From positions 23,903-87,902 of the forward strand of contig JACPTK010000085.1 in the NCBI GenBank assembly GCA_016192825.1: a stretch of 64,000 nt of DNA, in the 5' to 3' direction. Shown here piece after piece: positions 52,294 to 62,422 of the stretch. This DNA is from Betaproteobacteria bacterium. Lineage in GTDB: Bacteria; Pseudomonadota; Gammaproteobacteria; Burkholderiales; SG8-41. Position 1 is the first letter of the stretch. Every line of letters starts with the position of its first letter. The position numbers and the translations under genes were made by a program. The notes beneath the pieces were generated by a model. It was not told where the DNA came from. It saw nothing but the letters and a program-made list of their open reading frames with translations, and did no database searches.

Positions 52294-53481
52294 TTAGAAA
52301 CGGATGCTCTTATCAAGGCTCGGGATTATGACCGGCGGCGGCGTTTGCTCGCTGCGGCCGCCCACGATTATTGCGCCATCGACCAGCACATACGAAATGC
52401 CGAGCAGATCGCCATGCGCGATCGCTTCGGACGCCGTTCTTAGCGAGCCTTGTATGGGCCCGGCGAGGAGCAGGTCGGCCGGCCGGCCGATTTCAATTCG
52501 ACCTACGTCAAGTCCGTGCGCAACGGCCGTGTTACCGCTCGCCAGCGCGACCGCTTGAGCCGGCGGAACGCCGCAGATCGAAGACAGAAACAGGACGTTG
52601 CGCAACATGCCGCGCGGAATAACACCGGTGCCGCCGGGCGTGTCGGTGCCGACCGTCAGCCTGTCGACGCGCCCTTTATCGAGAAGGCGGCGCACGACGC
52701 GGAGCGTGGCTGCATAGTTGTTCGATGAGCAAATCTCCAGGTAGAAATCCGTATTGTCGACCACCGCATCAATATCTTCATCGCTCATGGGAATAGGGCC
52801 ACCGCTGATGTGCGCGGCTATATCCGGCTGAAGCCAGGACAATGTTTCATAGCCGCACACCCTGCTTGCGCCCGAGCGCGACACACCCCCCGTATGGACT
52901 TTGACGCGGATGCCACGCTCGTGGCACTGGCGGACGTACTGCTTCGCTTCGTCAGGATTCTCGTGCAGCGGATAAAAGATGAACTTAGCGATACGGGCGC
53001 TCACAGCTGACAGTCGATCAAAGTGTTCGTCCGTCATGCCGGGTACGAGCAGCACCGTTCCGGCATGCATCTTCGCGCCGCTCCAGCGGCTGCGGCCGGT
53101 CGTTGCGGAGCTTACGACGGCCAGGGAGGTGACCAGCTCGGGAGTCAGAGCACCAAAGTCGAGCCCGGGAACGTGGAGCTCCCCTGCGGAGATCAGCGTG
53201 GTCGTGCCGCCGTGGAGATAGTTGCCGATCCAGCCTTGGGCATTTTGAGCAGGCGTCCACTCCCCGAAAACTGGATGGACGTGTCCGTCTACTAAGCCGG
53301 GCAACACAACCGCCCCCTTGGCGTCGATCACCTGATCGACATCCCGCGTTGCGGTTTGGCCGAAGCCGGCGATGCGGCCATCCTCGATCAGGATGGCGGT
53401 CTCGTCCAGCAGCGGGTTCGCCAGATCGCCGCTGAACAGCTCGCCGATATTGCTGATGAGAAGTCGGCCCAGGTGCTTTAC
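52294..53481 (-). CDS. Enamidase-like amidohydrolase, start codon unclear
   Basis: A metal-dependent TIM-barrel hydrolase. The sequence follows enamidase of nicotinate fermentation: LLISNIGELFSGDLANPLL, VLPGLVDGHVHPVFGEW (HxH metal site), LHGGTTTLISAGELHVPG, KVHTGGVSRSG, DIAAHISGGPIPMSDEDID and TVGTDTPGGTGVIPRGMLRN. The frame is continuous from codon GTA at 53481 but has no ATG, GTG or TTG before the upstream TAA; a GTG at 53331 would remove the first strand of the barrel's beta-sandwich. An ATG at 53486 is out of frame by two bases. A start-site mutation or a CTG/ATT start is possible. Confidence 0.8.
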   Translation of the reverse strand, partial: VKHLGRLLISNIGELFSGDLANPLLDETAILIEDGRIAGFGQTATRDVDQVIDAKGAVVLPGLVDGHVHPVFGEWTPAQNAQGWIGNYLHGGTTTLISAGELHVPGLDFGALTPELVTSLAVVSSATTGRSRWSGAKMHAGTVLLVPGMTDEHFDRLSAVSARIAKFIFYPLHENPDEAKQYVRQCHERGIRVKVHTGGVSRSGASRVCGYETLSWLQPDIAAHISGGPIPMSDEDIDAVVDNTDFYLEICSSNNYAATLRVVRRLLDKGRVDRLTVGTDTPGGTGVIPRGMLRNVLFLSSICGVPPAQAVALASGNTAVAHGLDVGRIEIGRPADLLLAGPIQGSLRTASEAIAHGDLLGISYVLVDGAIIVGGRSEQTPPPVIIPSLDKSIRF

Positions 53482-53716
53482 TCCATCGTTAGGAGGTTTA
53501 AATGCGAACGATTATCTGATACTAACCTGATCGAGGCGCCCCGAACAAGAAAGCCGATAGTTGCTCCATTCCAAGTTGTGGACCTACTGCCACCGTCAGG
53601 TCGGCAAGTCTTGGCAAGTCGTTCTCACAAGAGCATAGTCCGCCCTACCGAGCCAGCGGCGTAAAGATGCGCGACGACGCACACATTAAATCAGGCGATG
53701 CATCAGCAAACCTCGC

Positions 53717-55138
53717 ATGATGAGCGCAGACAGGGAGCGGAACCGATTGGGCACGAGGGAATTGGCGCAGTGGGTATCGTCGTTGTCCTACAACGACCTG
53801 CCGCAATCCACGGTGATGAAGGCCAAATCCGTGGTCTTCGACTGCCTCGGTGCAAGTATCTTCACGGGCTGCCGCAAGCAATGGGGCAAGGTCATCGCGG
53901 AATACGCGTCGATCCATGGAGGCGGCCAACCCGAGGCGACGATCATCGCCTCAGGCGGCCGGAAGACCTTGGCCGTGCAGGCCGCCCTCGCGAACGGAAC
54001 CATGGCAGAAGGGTTTGAACTTGGAGACGTGCATCCTGGCACGGCGACTCGGCCATTTCCGATGATCCTGCCCGCAGTGCTAGCGTTGGGGGAAGCGCGG
54101 CGGCGACCCGGCAAAGCGATTATCGAGGCGATCGTGGCGGGGTATGAAGTCAACACCCGCATCGCCACGGCCGTCGCGATTTCGCAGCGGGGCCGCCCCA
54201 TGCTGAGCCGCGGTCTTTATGTGCCTTCGCTCGTTGGCACCTTCGGCGGCGCGGCAGCAGCAGGCAAGGTCATCGGACTGCCCACAAGGGAGATGACCTG
54301 GACCCTAGGAATCGCCGGCGCTTTGACGGGCGGGTATTTCCAGGGACATGAGGAAGGCGCCTGGACGCGGCGGCTCAATGGCGGCATGACGCCGTCCCGC
54401 GGCGTCACTGCGGCGCTGCTCGGTGAACGCGGCTTTGTCGGTCCCGAGCGCCCGCTGGAAGGCGAGTACGGCTTCTATCGCGTGTTCGCGAATGGGGAAT
54501 ACGATCCGCAGGTCCTCATTGAAGGGCTGGGGAAGTCCTACAAGATTGAAGAAACCTGGCTGAAATCCTACCCGATGAACTCCACGCTCCATTCTTCGGC
54601 CGAGGCGCTACTGTCCATCATCAAGGTCAATGGTCTGCGCTACGGGGATATTTCCGAGATCAAGGCGTCGTTTCTGGAATATGTGCCGATCCTCTCGAAG
54701 AAAGAGGTTAAGACCGTCGTCTCCGCCCAGTTCAGCATGCCCTACGCACTAGCGGTAGCAGCGGTGCGCGGCGAGGTCACGGTCGAGGAGTTCGAGGAAG
54801 ACGTCCTGACCGATCCCGACGTTCTCGCCATGATTCAGCGGGTGAACTGTGCCTATGATGCGGAGCTCGTCCAGCGTGCCGGGCTCGGAAGCCAGCCCGG
54901 GCGCGTAACGGTGATTATGCGCGACGGACGCAACTTCATCGAGGAGGTCCTATATCCAAAGGGACACCCCAAGAACCCGATGAGCGTTGACGAACTCAAG
55001 GCAAAGTTCCGGGGCCTGACGGCCGGTTTTGTGACCGAAAGTGATTGCGAACGTATCTACGATCTTGTCATGGATCTGGAAAACACCGCCGACATTGCGC
55101 CCATCATGAAGCTGTGTGGCGCGCCGCGTGCCAAATAG
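53717..55138 (+). CDS. MmgE/PrpD-family protein, first of a five-paralogue array
   Basis: A 473-residue member. Key segments are LPQSTVMKAKSVVFDCLGAS, ANGTMAEGFELGDVHPGTAT, RPFPMILPAVLALGEA, HEEGAWTRRLNGGMTPSRGV and SYPMNSTLHSSAEALL. The usual NGxxxHGxExDD helix reads NGTMAEGFELGDVH, so the first His is replaced by Glu. It starts a plus-strand series of seven genes (two Bug, five MmgE/PrpD) running to 63391, with a 72-base gap to the Bug gene that follows. Confidence 0.9.
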   Translation: MMSADRERNRLGTRELAQWVSSLSYNDLPQSTVMKAKSVVFDCLGASIFTGCRKQWGKVIAEYASIHGGGQPEATIIASGGRKTLAVQAALANGTMAEGFELGDVHPGTATRPFPMILPAVLALGEARRRPGKAIIEAIVAGYEVNTRIATAVAISQRGRPMLSRGLYVPSLVGTFGGAAAAGKVIGLPTREMTWTLGIAGALTGGYFQGHEEGAWTRRLNGGMTPSRGVTAALLGERGFVGPERPLEGEYGFYRVFANGEYDPQVLIEGLGKSYKIEETWLKSYPMNSTLHSSAEALLSIIKVNGLRYGDISEIKASFLEYVPILSKKEVKTVVSAQFSMPYALAVAAVRGEVTVEEFEEDVLTDPDVLAMIQRVNCAYDAELVQRAGLGSQPGRVTVIMRDGRNFIEEVLYPKGHPKNPMSVDELKAKFRGLTAGFVTESDCERIYDLVMDLENTADIAPIMKLCGAPRAK

Positions 55139-55210
55139 CAGAGCAAGCAGCGTAGCTGGTGTATCGAGTGACCGTGCCTTTTTCATTGTCCGACCGAGAG
55201 AGGGGATATA

Positions 55211-56188
55211 GTGAAACCCATGGATCGCACCACGGTGGCTTTGCTAGCTCTGATGTCACTGTTGGTTAGTGTGAGCGTATCGGCCCAGCAGAACTATCCC
55301 AATCGGCCGATTCGCTTCATTGTTCCGTTTGCACCCGGCGGCGGCACCGATTACGTGGGCCGGCTGGTCGCGCGGAAGCTCGGTGAACGTCTCGGGCATC
55401 AACTTGTTGTCGAAAATCGCGCTGGCGCTGGAGGCGCAATTGGCAGCAATCTGGTGGCACGGGCAACTCCGGACGGCTATACCTTGCTGCTGGGGATGGT
55501 ATCTCCACTAGCTATCAGCCCGAACCTGGAGAACGTTCCATATGACCCCGTTCGGGATTTTAGTGCTGCCAGCCTGCTGGCATCTTCGTACCATGTGCTG
55601 GTTGTACATCCCTCGTTGCCGGTGAAGTCGTTGAAAGAACTTGTCGCTCTGGCGAAGTCCCGACCGGGCCAGATCAACTATGGTTCCGCGGGAACGGGTA
55701 CCAATCTTTTTCTGATAGGGGAGCTATTCAAGGCGGCCACCGGTACTGATATCGTCCACATACCGTACAAGGGTACGGGGCCGGCAGTGATTGCGATTCT
55801 CTCGGGTGAATCGCAAATGATGTTCGGCGGGGTCACGGGCGTAATGCACCACGTAAGCAACAATCGTCTCCGGGCAATCGCGGTAACCAGTCCGAATCGT
55901 TCGCCGCTTCTACCACAAGTGCCGACGCTGATCGAGCTGGGTTTGCGCGGAGTGGACGTTGGCTCGTGGTACGCCCTGCTGGCGCCAGCAGGCACACCGC
56001 GCCCCATTCTCGATCGCTTGAGCCAGGAAATTGCCCAGGTTTCCACGAGTTCCGACTATCGCAAGGAACTCGAAAAGCAGGCGTTCGAGATTCTGTCTAC
56101 CAGCCCTGATCATTTTGCGGGCTTTATGAAGGAGGAGCTTGCAAAGTGGGCTAAAGTCATCAAGATCGCGGGAATCAAGCGCAACTAG
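55211..56188 (+). CDS. Bug-family periplasmic solute-binding protein
   Basis: A 325-residue TTT receptor with a GTG start and gagagggg upstream. The signal peptide is VALLALMSLLVSVSVSAQQN, then YPNRPIRFIVPFAPGGGTD, VVENRAGAGGAIG, DGYTLLL, RPGQINYGSAGTGTN and HIPYKGTGPAV. It lies between two MmgE/PrpD genes with gaps of 72 and 17 bases, which implies co-transcription. Confidence 0.95.
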   Translation: MKPMDRTTVALLALMSLLVSVSVSAQQNYPNRPIRFIVPFAPGGGTDYVGRLVARKLGERLGHQLVVENRAGAGGAIGSNLVARATPDGYTLLLGMVSPLAISPNLENVPYDPVRDFSAASLLASSYHVLVVHPSLPVKSLKELVALAKSRPGQINYGSAGTGTNLFLIGELFKAATGTDIVHIPYKGTGPAVIAILSGESQMMFGGVTGVMHHVSNNRLRAIAVTSPNRSPLLPQVPTLIELGLRGVDVGSWYALLAPAGTPRPILDRLSQEIAQVSTSSDYRKELEKQAFEILSTSPDHFAGFMKEELAKWAKVIKIAGIKRN

Positions 56189-56205
56189 GCGCGCGGAACA
56201 ATCAA

Positions 56206-57594
56206 ATGGCGGAGCAAGCAGACCAGGCGTTTCGGCATGCCGAGCGGTTTGTCGAGTTCCTGCGCTCGATTGGCCGAGATGACCTTCCGGAACGGGTCAT
56301 TCAGCAGGCCAAGGCATGCGTTCTCGACAGCATCGCCTGTGGCCTATTCGGTTCCCGGCAACCTTGGGGCGAGATCATGGCCGCCAACACGCTGGAGGAA
56401 AGTGCTTCGGGCCCGTGCACTCTGCTCGGTCGCGCCGATTCACTGGCGGGGGCTCCCGCGGCCTTGGTCAATGGCACGGCCATCCATGGATATGAGCTGG
56501 ATGATCTGATTGTCGGCGCCGTTGTACATCCGGGAGCCATAATCATTCCGGCGGCTTTGGCGGCAGCCGAAGTGTCACACACATCCGGGCTCAGACTGTT
56601 GCTCGGCGTGATTGTTGGTTATGAGGCAATGGCGCGCGTCAGTCTTGCATTAGGTGCCGAACCATCGCAGCGGGGCTTTCACGTGACCGCCGTCGTGGGA
56701 CCGGTCGGTGCGGCAATTGCGGCAGGCATAGCCATGAGCCTAACGAAGGAACAACTGCTCGCGGCCATCGGCCTTGCCTGCTCCGCGTCTTCGGGCATAA
56801 AAAGTTTCGCAGGAGGCAGCGGCGGGGGCATGGTGAAGCGTATGCATGCAGGCCGTAGCGCCGAGGCAGGTGTACGCATGTGCCAGCTTGCGGTGCGTGG
56901 ATTTACCGGCCCACGCGCCGCGCTGGACGGCCGGTTTGGATTGCTGGAGGTGTTTGGCGGGAAGACCGCGAATGCCGAGCGACTCTGCGAGAGCTTGGGT
57001 GATCACTGGGCTACCGATGATATCTGGGTGAAGCTCTATCCCATGTGCGGGGGCATACACACGGCGGCGCAACTGCTGGAGCGACTGCGGGGGAGCGCGC
57101 CGCTGCGGGTCGAAGACGTGCAGGCGGTTCGTATCGGCGTCAGCAAGTTCGCGGCCAGGAACAACGGAGACGCGACGCCGGTCGACACTATGGGCGCGCA
57201 ATATAGCATTCCGTACTGCGCCGCCGTGGCGCTGCTGGCAGACCCGAAGGACCCTGCCATGTTTTCCGATCGCGCTCTTGCACGTCCCGAATTGCGCGAA
57301 CTCGCCAGCCGGGTCACGCTCTTCGTGGACGAGCAGGCGGAAGCCGTTTATCCGAACAAGCTGGGCGCCCGCGTGGAGCTGAAACTGCGTGGTGGCGAGG
57401 TGCGCACGTCCGCCGCGCTGGATGCCCATGGCACGCCGACCGACCCGTGCAGCGATGCCGAGCGCCGGGAGCGGTTTCTCCAGCTCGGGTCCGCCGCGCT
57501 TTCGCCCGCCGCGCTAAACAACGTTCTCGAGGTCATCGAGCGGCTCGACGCGCTGCCTTCCATCCGGCCCCTCTCGGATGCGCTACGCGGCTGA
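56206..57594 (+). CDS. MmgE/PrpD-family protein
   Basis: A 462-residue member starting 17 bases after the Bug stop. Segments are [56 protein letters not shown] and [43 protein letters not shown] keeps the canonical His/Asp pair. It resembles the members at 59304 and 60809 more than the PrpD-like gene that follows. Confidence 0.9.
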   Translation: MAEQADQAFRHAERFVEFLRSIGRDDLPERVIQQAKACVLDSIACGLFGSRQPWGEIMAANTLEESASGPCTLLGRADSLAGAPAALVNGTAIHGYELDDLIVGAVVHPGAIIIPAALAAAEVSHTSGLRLLLGVIVGYEAMARVSLALGAEPSQRGFHVTAVVGPVGAAIAAGIAMSLTKEQLLAAIGLACSASSGIKSFAGGSGGGMVKRMHAGRSAEAGVRMCQLAVRGFTGPRAALDGRFGLLEVFGGKTANAERLCESLGDHWATDDIWVKLYPMCGGIHTAAQLLERLRGSAPLRVEDVQAVRIGVSKFAARNNGDATPVDTMGAQYSIPYCAAVALLADPKDPAMFSDRALARPELRELASRVTLFVDEQAEAVYPNKLGARVELKLRGGEVRTSAALDAHGTPTDPCSDAERRERFLQLGSAALSPAALNNVLEVIERLDALPSIRPLSDALRG

Positions 57595-57650
57595 GCGTCC
57601 CGTGGCGTGCCCGCGGCGGCCATATTGTGCAGCCGGACAATGGTACGACT

Positions 57651-59108
57651 ATGATGTCCCGCAGCTCTGGCGGCAAGCAGAAGTATGACCAAGTCCTAGT
57701 CGATATTGCCGATTACGCATGCCACCATGAAATCACGAGTGCCGAGGCCTATAACGTCGCTCGGCTCTGTCTGATGGATACCCTGGGATGCGGACTGGAG
57801 GCGCTGGCGCATCCCGGTTGCACCAATCTCATGGGCCCGGTCGTGCCGGGCACGATCGTGCCGCATGGCGCCAAGGTTCCCGGCACGCAGTTTCAGCTCG
57901 ATCCGGTGACGGCGGCATTCAACATCGGATGCATGATTCGCTGGCTTGACTTCAACGAGTGCTGGTCGGGCGCCGAAGGCGGGCATCCTTCGGACAATCT
58001 CGGCGGTATCCTGGCGGCGGCGGATCACCTTGCGCGCAAACGGCTAAGCGAGCGCAAGCGCCCTCTCTTGATGCGCGACGTGTTGACGGGGATGATCAAG
58101 GCCCACGAAATACAGGGCGTTCTTGCGCTCGAGAACAGTTTTCACCGGCGCGGTCTCGATCACGTTGTGTTGGTGAAGGTCGCGACGGCCGCAGTCGTTA
58201 CTGCAATGCTCGGCGGATCGCATCAGGAAGTGCTCAGCGCCGTGTCGAACGCATGGATCGACGGCCAGCCCCTGCGGACGTACCGCCAAGGCGCGAATAC
58301 CGGTTCGCGCAAGTCCTGGGCGGCGGGCCTCGCCACGAGCCAGGGGGTATGGCTGGCCTTGATGGCGCTCAAGGGTGAAATGGGCTATCCCACGGCCCTC
58401 TCAGCCGAGCGATGGGGCTTTTACGACGTACTGTTCGGCGGCAAGCCGTTCCGATTCTCGCGCCGGTTCGGCTCGTACGTGATGGAGCATACGGCGTTCA
58501 AGATCCCGTCTCCCACGGAGTTCAATGCCCAGACGGCCCTTGAATGCGCGGTGAAGCTTCATGCCTCGGTGAAAGGCCGGATCGATGACATTGAATGCGT
58601 CGTGATCCAGACGCAGGAACCCGCCCTGCGCATCATTGACAAGAAGGGCCCTCTCCACAATGCAGCGGACCGCGACCACTGCATCCAGTACATCGTCGCG
58701 ATAGGGCTAATCAAGGGCGGACTGACCGCGGGCGACTACGAGGACGAGGTGGCCCGTGATCCCCGCATCGACGCACTGCGCGCGAAAACGGTGTGCGTCG
58801 AGAACAAGCAGTACAGCCGGGGATATTACGATCTACGCAGGCGATCCATCGCCAACGCGGTGCAGGTTTTCTTCCGGGACGGGGCCCGGACGGCAAAAGT
58901 GGCGATCGAGTATCCCCTCGGCCATCCCCGCCGGCGCAAGGAGGGCGTGCCAGTGCTGGAAGCCAAGTTCATGGCAAGCCTCGCGCGCAGCTTCCCGCCC
59001 AAGCGGCAAGCGGAGATTCTCCTGCTATGCCGCAATCAAAAGCGCCTCGAGGCCACGCCGGTACACGCGTTTGTGGATCTGTTCGTAACGAGTGGCTATC
59101 TCAACTAA
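57651..59108 (+). CDS. PrpD-like (2-methylcitrate dehydratase clade) protein
   Basis: A 485-residue protein from ATG 57651. It follows Prp[96 protein letters not shown] and [20 protein letters not shown]. It is closer to canonical PrpD than 43652-45091 in the catalytic segment ([19 protein letters not shown]). No prpC/prpB partner is nearby. Its neighbours on both sides are MmgE-type paralogues. Confidence 0.92.
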   Translation: MMSRSSGGKQKYDQVLVDIADYACHHEITSAEAYNVARLCLMDTLGCGLEALAHPGCTNLMGPVVPGTIVPHGAKVPGTQFQLDPVTAAFNIGCMIRWLDFNECWSGAEGGHPSDNLGGILAAADHLARKRLSERKRPLLMRDVLTGMIKAHEIQGVLALENSFHRRGLDHVVLVKVATAAVVTAMLGGSHQEVLSAVSNAWIDGQPLRTYRQGANTGSRKSWAAGLATSQGVWLALMALKGEMGYPTALSAERWGFYDVLFGGKPFRFSRRFGSYVMEHTAFKIPSPTEFNAQTALECAVKLHASVKGRIDDIECVVIQTQEPALRIIDKKGPLHNAADRDHCIQYIVAIGLIKGGLTAGDYEDEVARDPRIDALRAKTVCVENKQYSRGYYDLRRRSIANAVQVFFRDGARTAKVAIEYPLGHPRRRKEGVPVLEAKFMASLARSFPPKRQAEILLLCRNQKRLEATPVHAFVDLFVTSGYLN

Positions 59109-59303
59109 GGCGAATAGACAACACTGTTCTTTGACAGGACATCGGCGTTCCCATGGCCAGACTCGTAGTTGATCTCGATTCAATTCGCTGGTGGATCCTC
59201 GCAATCTACGTTGGCGCACTTAAACGTGCAGAGATCCCGGTCGAAAATACTTCAGCCGTTGGCCTAGTAGTGCAGTTCAGAACTTTTTTGCCTTCCACTG
59301 AGA

Positions 59304-60647
59304 ATGTCCATGCCTACACCTGCACAAATCCTCGGGAAATTTGCGGCTGAGCTGACGTTTTCGGATATACCGCCGGCTGTCGTGTCGCGCGCCAAGGACA
59401 GCATCACCGATACGTTGGCGGTCATGCTGTTTGGCTCGCAAATGCCTTGGAGCCGAATGGTTGCGGAATATGCGCGCCGTTACGGCAACGGCGGTCTATG
59501 TTCGATCGTCGGGTCGGCGGGCCGACGCGTGCACGCACCTTACGCGGCCTTGGCTAATGGCGTATCTGCGAATGCGTTCGAGTTGGACGGCGCTCGTCAT
59601 CCTGGGGTCGGAGCTCACCCTGGTGCGACATTGCTGCCAGTCGTTTTAGCTGCATGTGACGAAACGAAGTCCGACTGCAAGACAGCAATTACCGCATTCG
59701 TGGCTGGTTGCGAAGTATTGTTCCGCATAGGGCTGGCTTCGCACCACAGCTCCGAAGGACTGGGATTCCACGCGCCAGGTCTGACGGGCCCATATGGCGC
59801 CTGTATTTCGGCTGGACGGGTGCTTGGACTCGATGCGAAGCAAATGGCACATGCGCTTGGCATCGCCGGGTCCCTTTCCGCCGGACTGCTCGCCTTCGTC
59901 AATTCTAGACACGGTGGAATGGTGAAGCGTCTGCATCTCGGGCGAACTTCGGAATCAGGCATCCTGGCGGCCCAACTTGCTAAAGCGGGCTTTACGGGCC
60001 CGGAAACCGTGCTTGAGGGAAGATTCGGTTACTTGGAAGTATACTGTCGTGATGGCGACGCTTCCTTACTCACGGCAGGTTTGGGCGAGCGTTGGGAGAC
60101 GCTGAGCATTGGGCTGAAGCTCTATCCCTACAACGTGGCCTTGCGTGCTGCCGTGCAGACAGTGCGCGATTTGATGGCGGAACATGAATTCCTGGGCTCG
60201 GATGTCTCGAGTCTCAAGATTGAATGCGATGAAAATGTCATCAGCCATCACAACATTTTGGAGCCGGGCGACATCACGCAGGCTCAGTACAGCATGCCGT
60301 TTTGCCTTGCGCTGGCGTTGTTTCGCGATCCTGACAACCCCAAATCGTTCGATGAGGGCGCGCTTACTGATTCCGCCATTCTGGCTGCCTGCCGTGCAGT
60401 GACCTTGGTGCCCGTGCAGCGCGGTCATGTTGCCCAGAGCACGCGCGTAACCGTGCGACTCAAGAGCGGGACTCAGTTCGCCCGTGATGGAGATTCAATC
60501 AGGCGCGTGCCGGATGAGCAGATCTGGGCCACACAGTTGCGCAGCAAGTTTATGCGGTTAACCGAGACTATCGGCGAGGCCGCTGCAACCCGGCTCTTCG
60601 AACGGCTGCAACGCCTTGAAATGGAGACAGAGATTCCCTTGTTATGA
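59304..60647 (+). CDS. MmgE/PrpD-family protein
   Basis: A 447-residue member from ATG 59304 (195 bases after the previous gene; this gap shows no gene). Segments are VVSRAKDSITDTLAVMLFGS, LANGVSANAFELDGARHPGV, GAHPGATLLPVVLAACDE and HGGMVKRLHLGRTSESGILA. The active-site helix lacks the usual HG pair (ANAFELDG), which suggests altered chemistry. It has lower GC and more mixed codon use than the molybdoenzyme genes. Confidence 0.9.
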   Translation: MSMPTPAQILGKFAAELTFSDIPPAVVSRAKDSITDTLAVMLFGSQMPWSRMVAEYARRYGNGGLCSIVGSAGRRVHAPYAALANGVSANAFELDGARHPGVGAHPGATLLPVVLAACDETKSDCKTAITAFVAGCEVLFRIGLASHHSSEGLGFHAPGLTGPYGACISAGRVLGLDAKQMAHALGIAGSLSAGLLAFVNSRHGGMVKRLHLGRTSESGILAAQLAKAGFTGPETVLEGRFGYLEVYCRDGDASLLTAGLGERWETLSIGLKLYPYNVALRAAVQTVRDLMAEHEFLGSDVSSLKIECDENVISHHNILEPGDITQAQYSMPFCLALALFRDPDNPKSFDEGALTDSAILAACRAVTLVPVQRGHVAQSTRVTVRLKSGTQFARDGDSIRRVPDEQIWATQLRSKFMRLTETIGEAAATRLFERLQRLEMETEIPLL

Positions 60648-60808
60648 ATTGGACCCTTGAGGAAGGAAATCTCTTAGGCATGAGGATCCGTTTGGGCATG
60701 GCCGAGCAGCGCGAGTCGGACGGTGGGAAGGACGGATGGCAATGGAACAGCGCGTTGATTTTCCGGTTTCGCAATTGCAGGTTCGATTGCATATTTCGCG
60801 GGGGGTGA

Positions 60809-62206
60809 ATGAAAGTCATTGATATATCCCATCAAGGCGCTACCGCTCAGTTTGGCGCATGGGCTGCCGCGCTGCGCTACGAGACGATTCCTGCTGATGT
60901 CATAGAACACGCCAAGCTGTGCTTGCTTGACGGGCTCGGGTGCGGCCTGTTTGGTTCCACTCGGCCATGGGGAAAAATTTCAGCAGATCTGGCCCGAGAC
61001 CTGAGCGGCGGGGGGAAGTCCACCCTCTGGGGCACCAACGACGGTGCGAGTCCGGCCGACGCGGCGCTGGCAAATGGCACAGCACTTCACGGCTTCGAGA
61101 TTGACGATATACACCTTCGCGCCATGCTGCATCCCGGCGCCGTCACCATTCCGGCGGCATTGGCCCTTGCCGAAGCGACAGCGACCAGCGGCAGGGAGCT
61201 CCTGACGGCCATTGTCGCCGGTTACGAGATCGGGTGTAGGGTTGGCATATGTGCGGGGACCGCCCATACGCTTCGTGGTTATCACTCTACCGGCACGGTG
61301 GGCTGTATCGGGTCCGCTGCGGCTGGCGCCAGCCTGCTTCACCTGGGGGCGCAGGAAGCGATGCATGCGCTCGCCATCGCGGCGACCCAGGCAGGCGGTC
61401 TTCACGCCGGCGGGCGGGGCGGAGCCATGGCCAAGCGGTTTCACGCGGGGGCCGCGGCCCGTAACGGTGTTGTCGGTGCACTACTGGCGGAGAAGGGTTT
61501 CACGGGCAGCCACGAGGCCCTGGAGGCGGCGTCTGGGGGATTCATGAGCACCCTGTCGGACAGCCCGGACATGACGCCTTATGTCGCGACGCTCGGCAGT
61601 GAGTGGGAGATTCTGCAGACCGGGTTCAAGGCCTACGCGGCGTGCGCCAGCGCGCATACAACCATCGACGGTATAGACGCCATGCTGAAGCGCGGCCTGC
61701 GCGCCGACAACCTGGATCACATGCGCATTCACATGAGTGCGGTGGGGCATTACAACGTGGCGTGGCCCTACCGGCCCACCGCGGTCGTTGGCGCGCAAAT
61801 GAACGGCTATTTTGCCGCTGCCGTGAAACTCCTCGACGGCGATAATTTTATCGATCAATATACCGAAGACCGAATCGCGGATCCGAAGATCCTGGAAATG
61901 ATTAAACGCATCGAGATCGTGCATGACGCAGAGCTCGACCGCGGCGGCGCTGCGAAGCGACACGCTATTCGTATCTTCGCGCGCACGCGGGATGGCCGGG
62001 ATTTTGAGGAATACGTCGAGCAGCGCAAGGGCAGTGCACAGTTTCCTCTCACCCGGGAAGAAATCGAGCGCAAGTTTCGGCGTACCGCGGGCGCCGTCTT
62101 GTCGCCCAGCCGGACGGATCAACTGCTCAACAGTATTTTCGAGCTGGAGGCCGGTTCCAGCGTGACGGAGTTATCGAAAGCGCTGCGTGTTTCCACGCTC
62201 GCTTAG
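60809..62206 (+). CDS. MmgE/PrpD-family protein
   Basis: A 465-residue member, last of the array. Segments are VIEHAKLCLLDGLGCGLFGS, ANGTALHGFEIDDIHLRAML, HPGAVTIPAALALAEATA, GAMAKRFHAGAAARNGVVGA and YAACASAHTTIDGI. HGFEIDD is canonical. ATG 60809 overlaps a G-rich ribosome-binding site (cggggggtgaatg). The 160-base spacer upstream has a fragmentary frame of no known family. A Bug gene follows 216 bases later. Confidence 0.9.
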   Translation: MKVIDISHQGATAQFGAWAAALRYETIPADVIEHAKLCLLDGLGCGLFGSTRPWGKISADLARDLSGGGKSTLWGTNDGASPADAALANGTALHGFEIDDIHLRAMLHPGAVTIPAALALAEATATSGRELLTAIVAGYEIGCRVGICAGTAHTLRGYHSTGTVGCIGSAAAGASLLHLGAQEAMHALAIAATQAGGLHAGGRGGAMAKRFHAGAAARNGVVGALLAEKGFTGSHEALEAASGGFMSTLSDSPDMTPYVATLGSEWEILQTGFKAYAACASAHTTIDGIDAMLKRGLRADNLDHMRIHMSAVGHYNVAWPYRPTAVVGAQMNGYFAAAVKLLDGDNFIDQYTEDRIADPKILEMIKRIEIVHDAELDRGGAAKRHAIRIFARTRDGRDFEEYVEQRKGSAQFPLTREEIERKFRRTAGAVLSPSRTDQLLNSIFELEAGSSVTELSKALRVSTLA

Positions 62207-62422
62207 AGGATCGAAGTCGCGAAGTCTGCAGAGGGTTCGCATCGGAGCTCGAAACGGGTGCCTCGTGCATCCGGCAAGGAAGTGCATGGCGGTTCCCAGC
62301 GCTACGGGGTAATGACCAACCGCTCCGCAACAGAGCCGGCTCAATGCCATTGAAACAGTTACCAGACGTACAGATGGAAATCGACGTTACTGCAACTGGA
62401 TCATAACGAGGAGGTAGCACAC

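Noticed and set aside
43652..59108. The PrpD-like genes as a complete methylcitrate cycle
   Set aside because: No prpB, prpC, acnD or prpF lies nearby, so only the dehydratase fold is supported, not the pathway.
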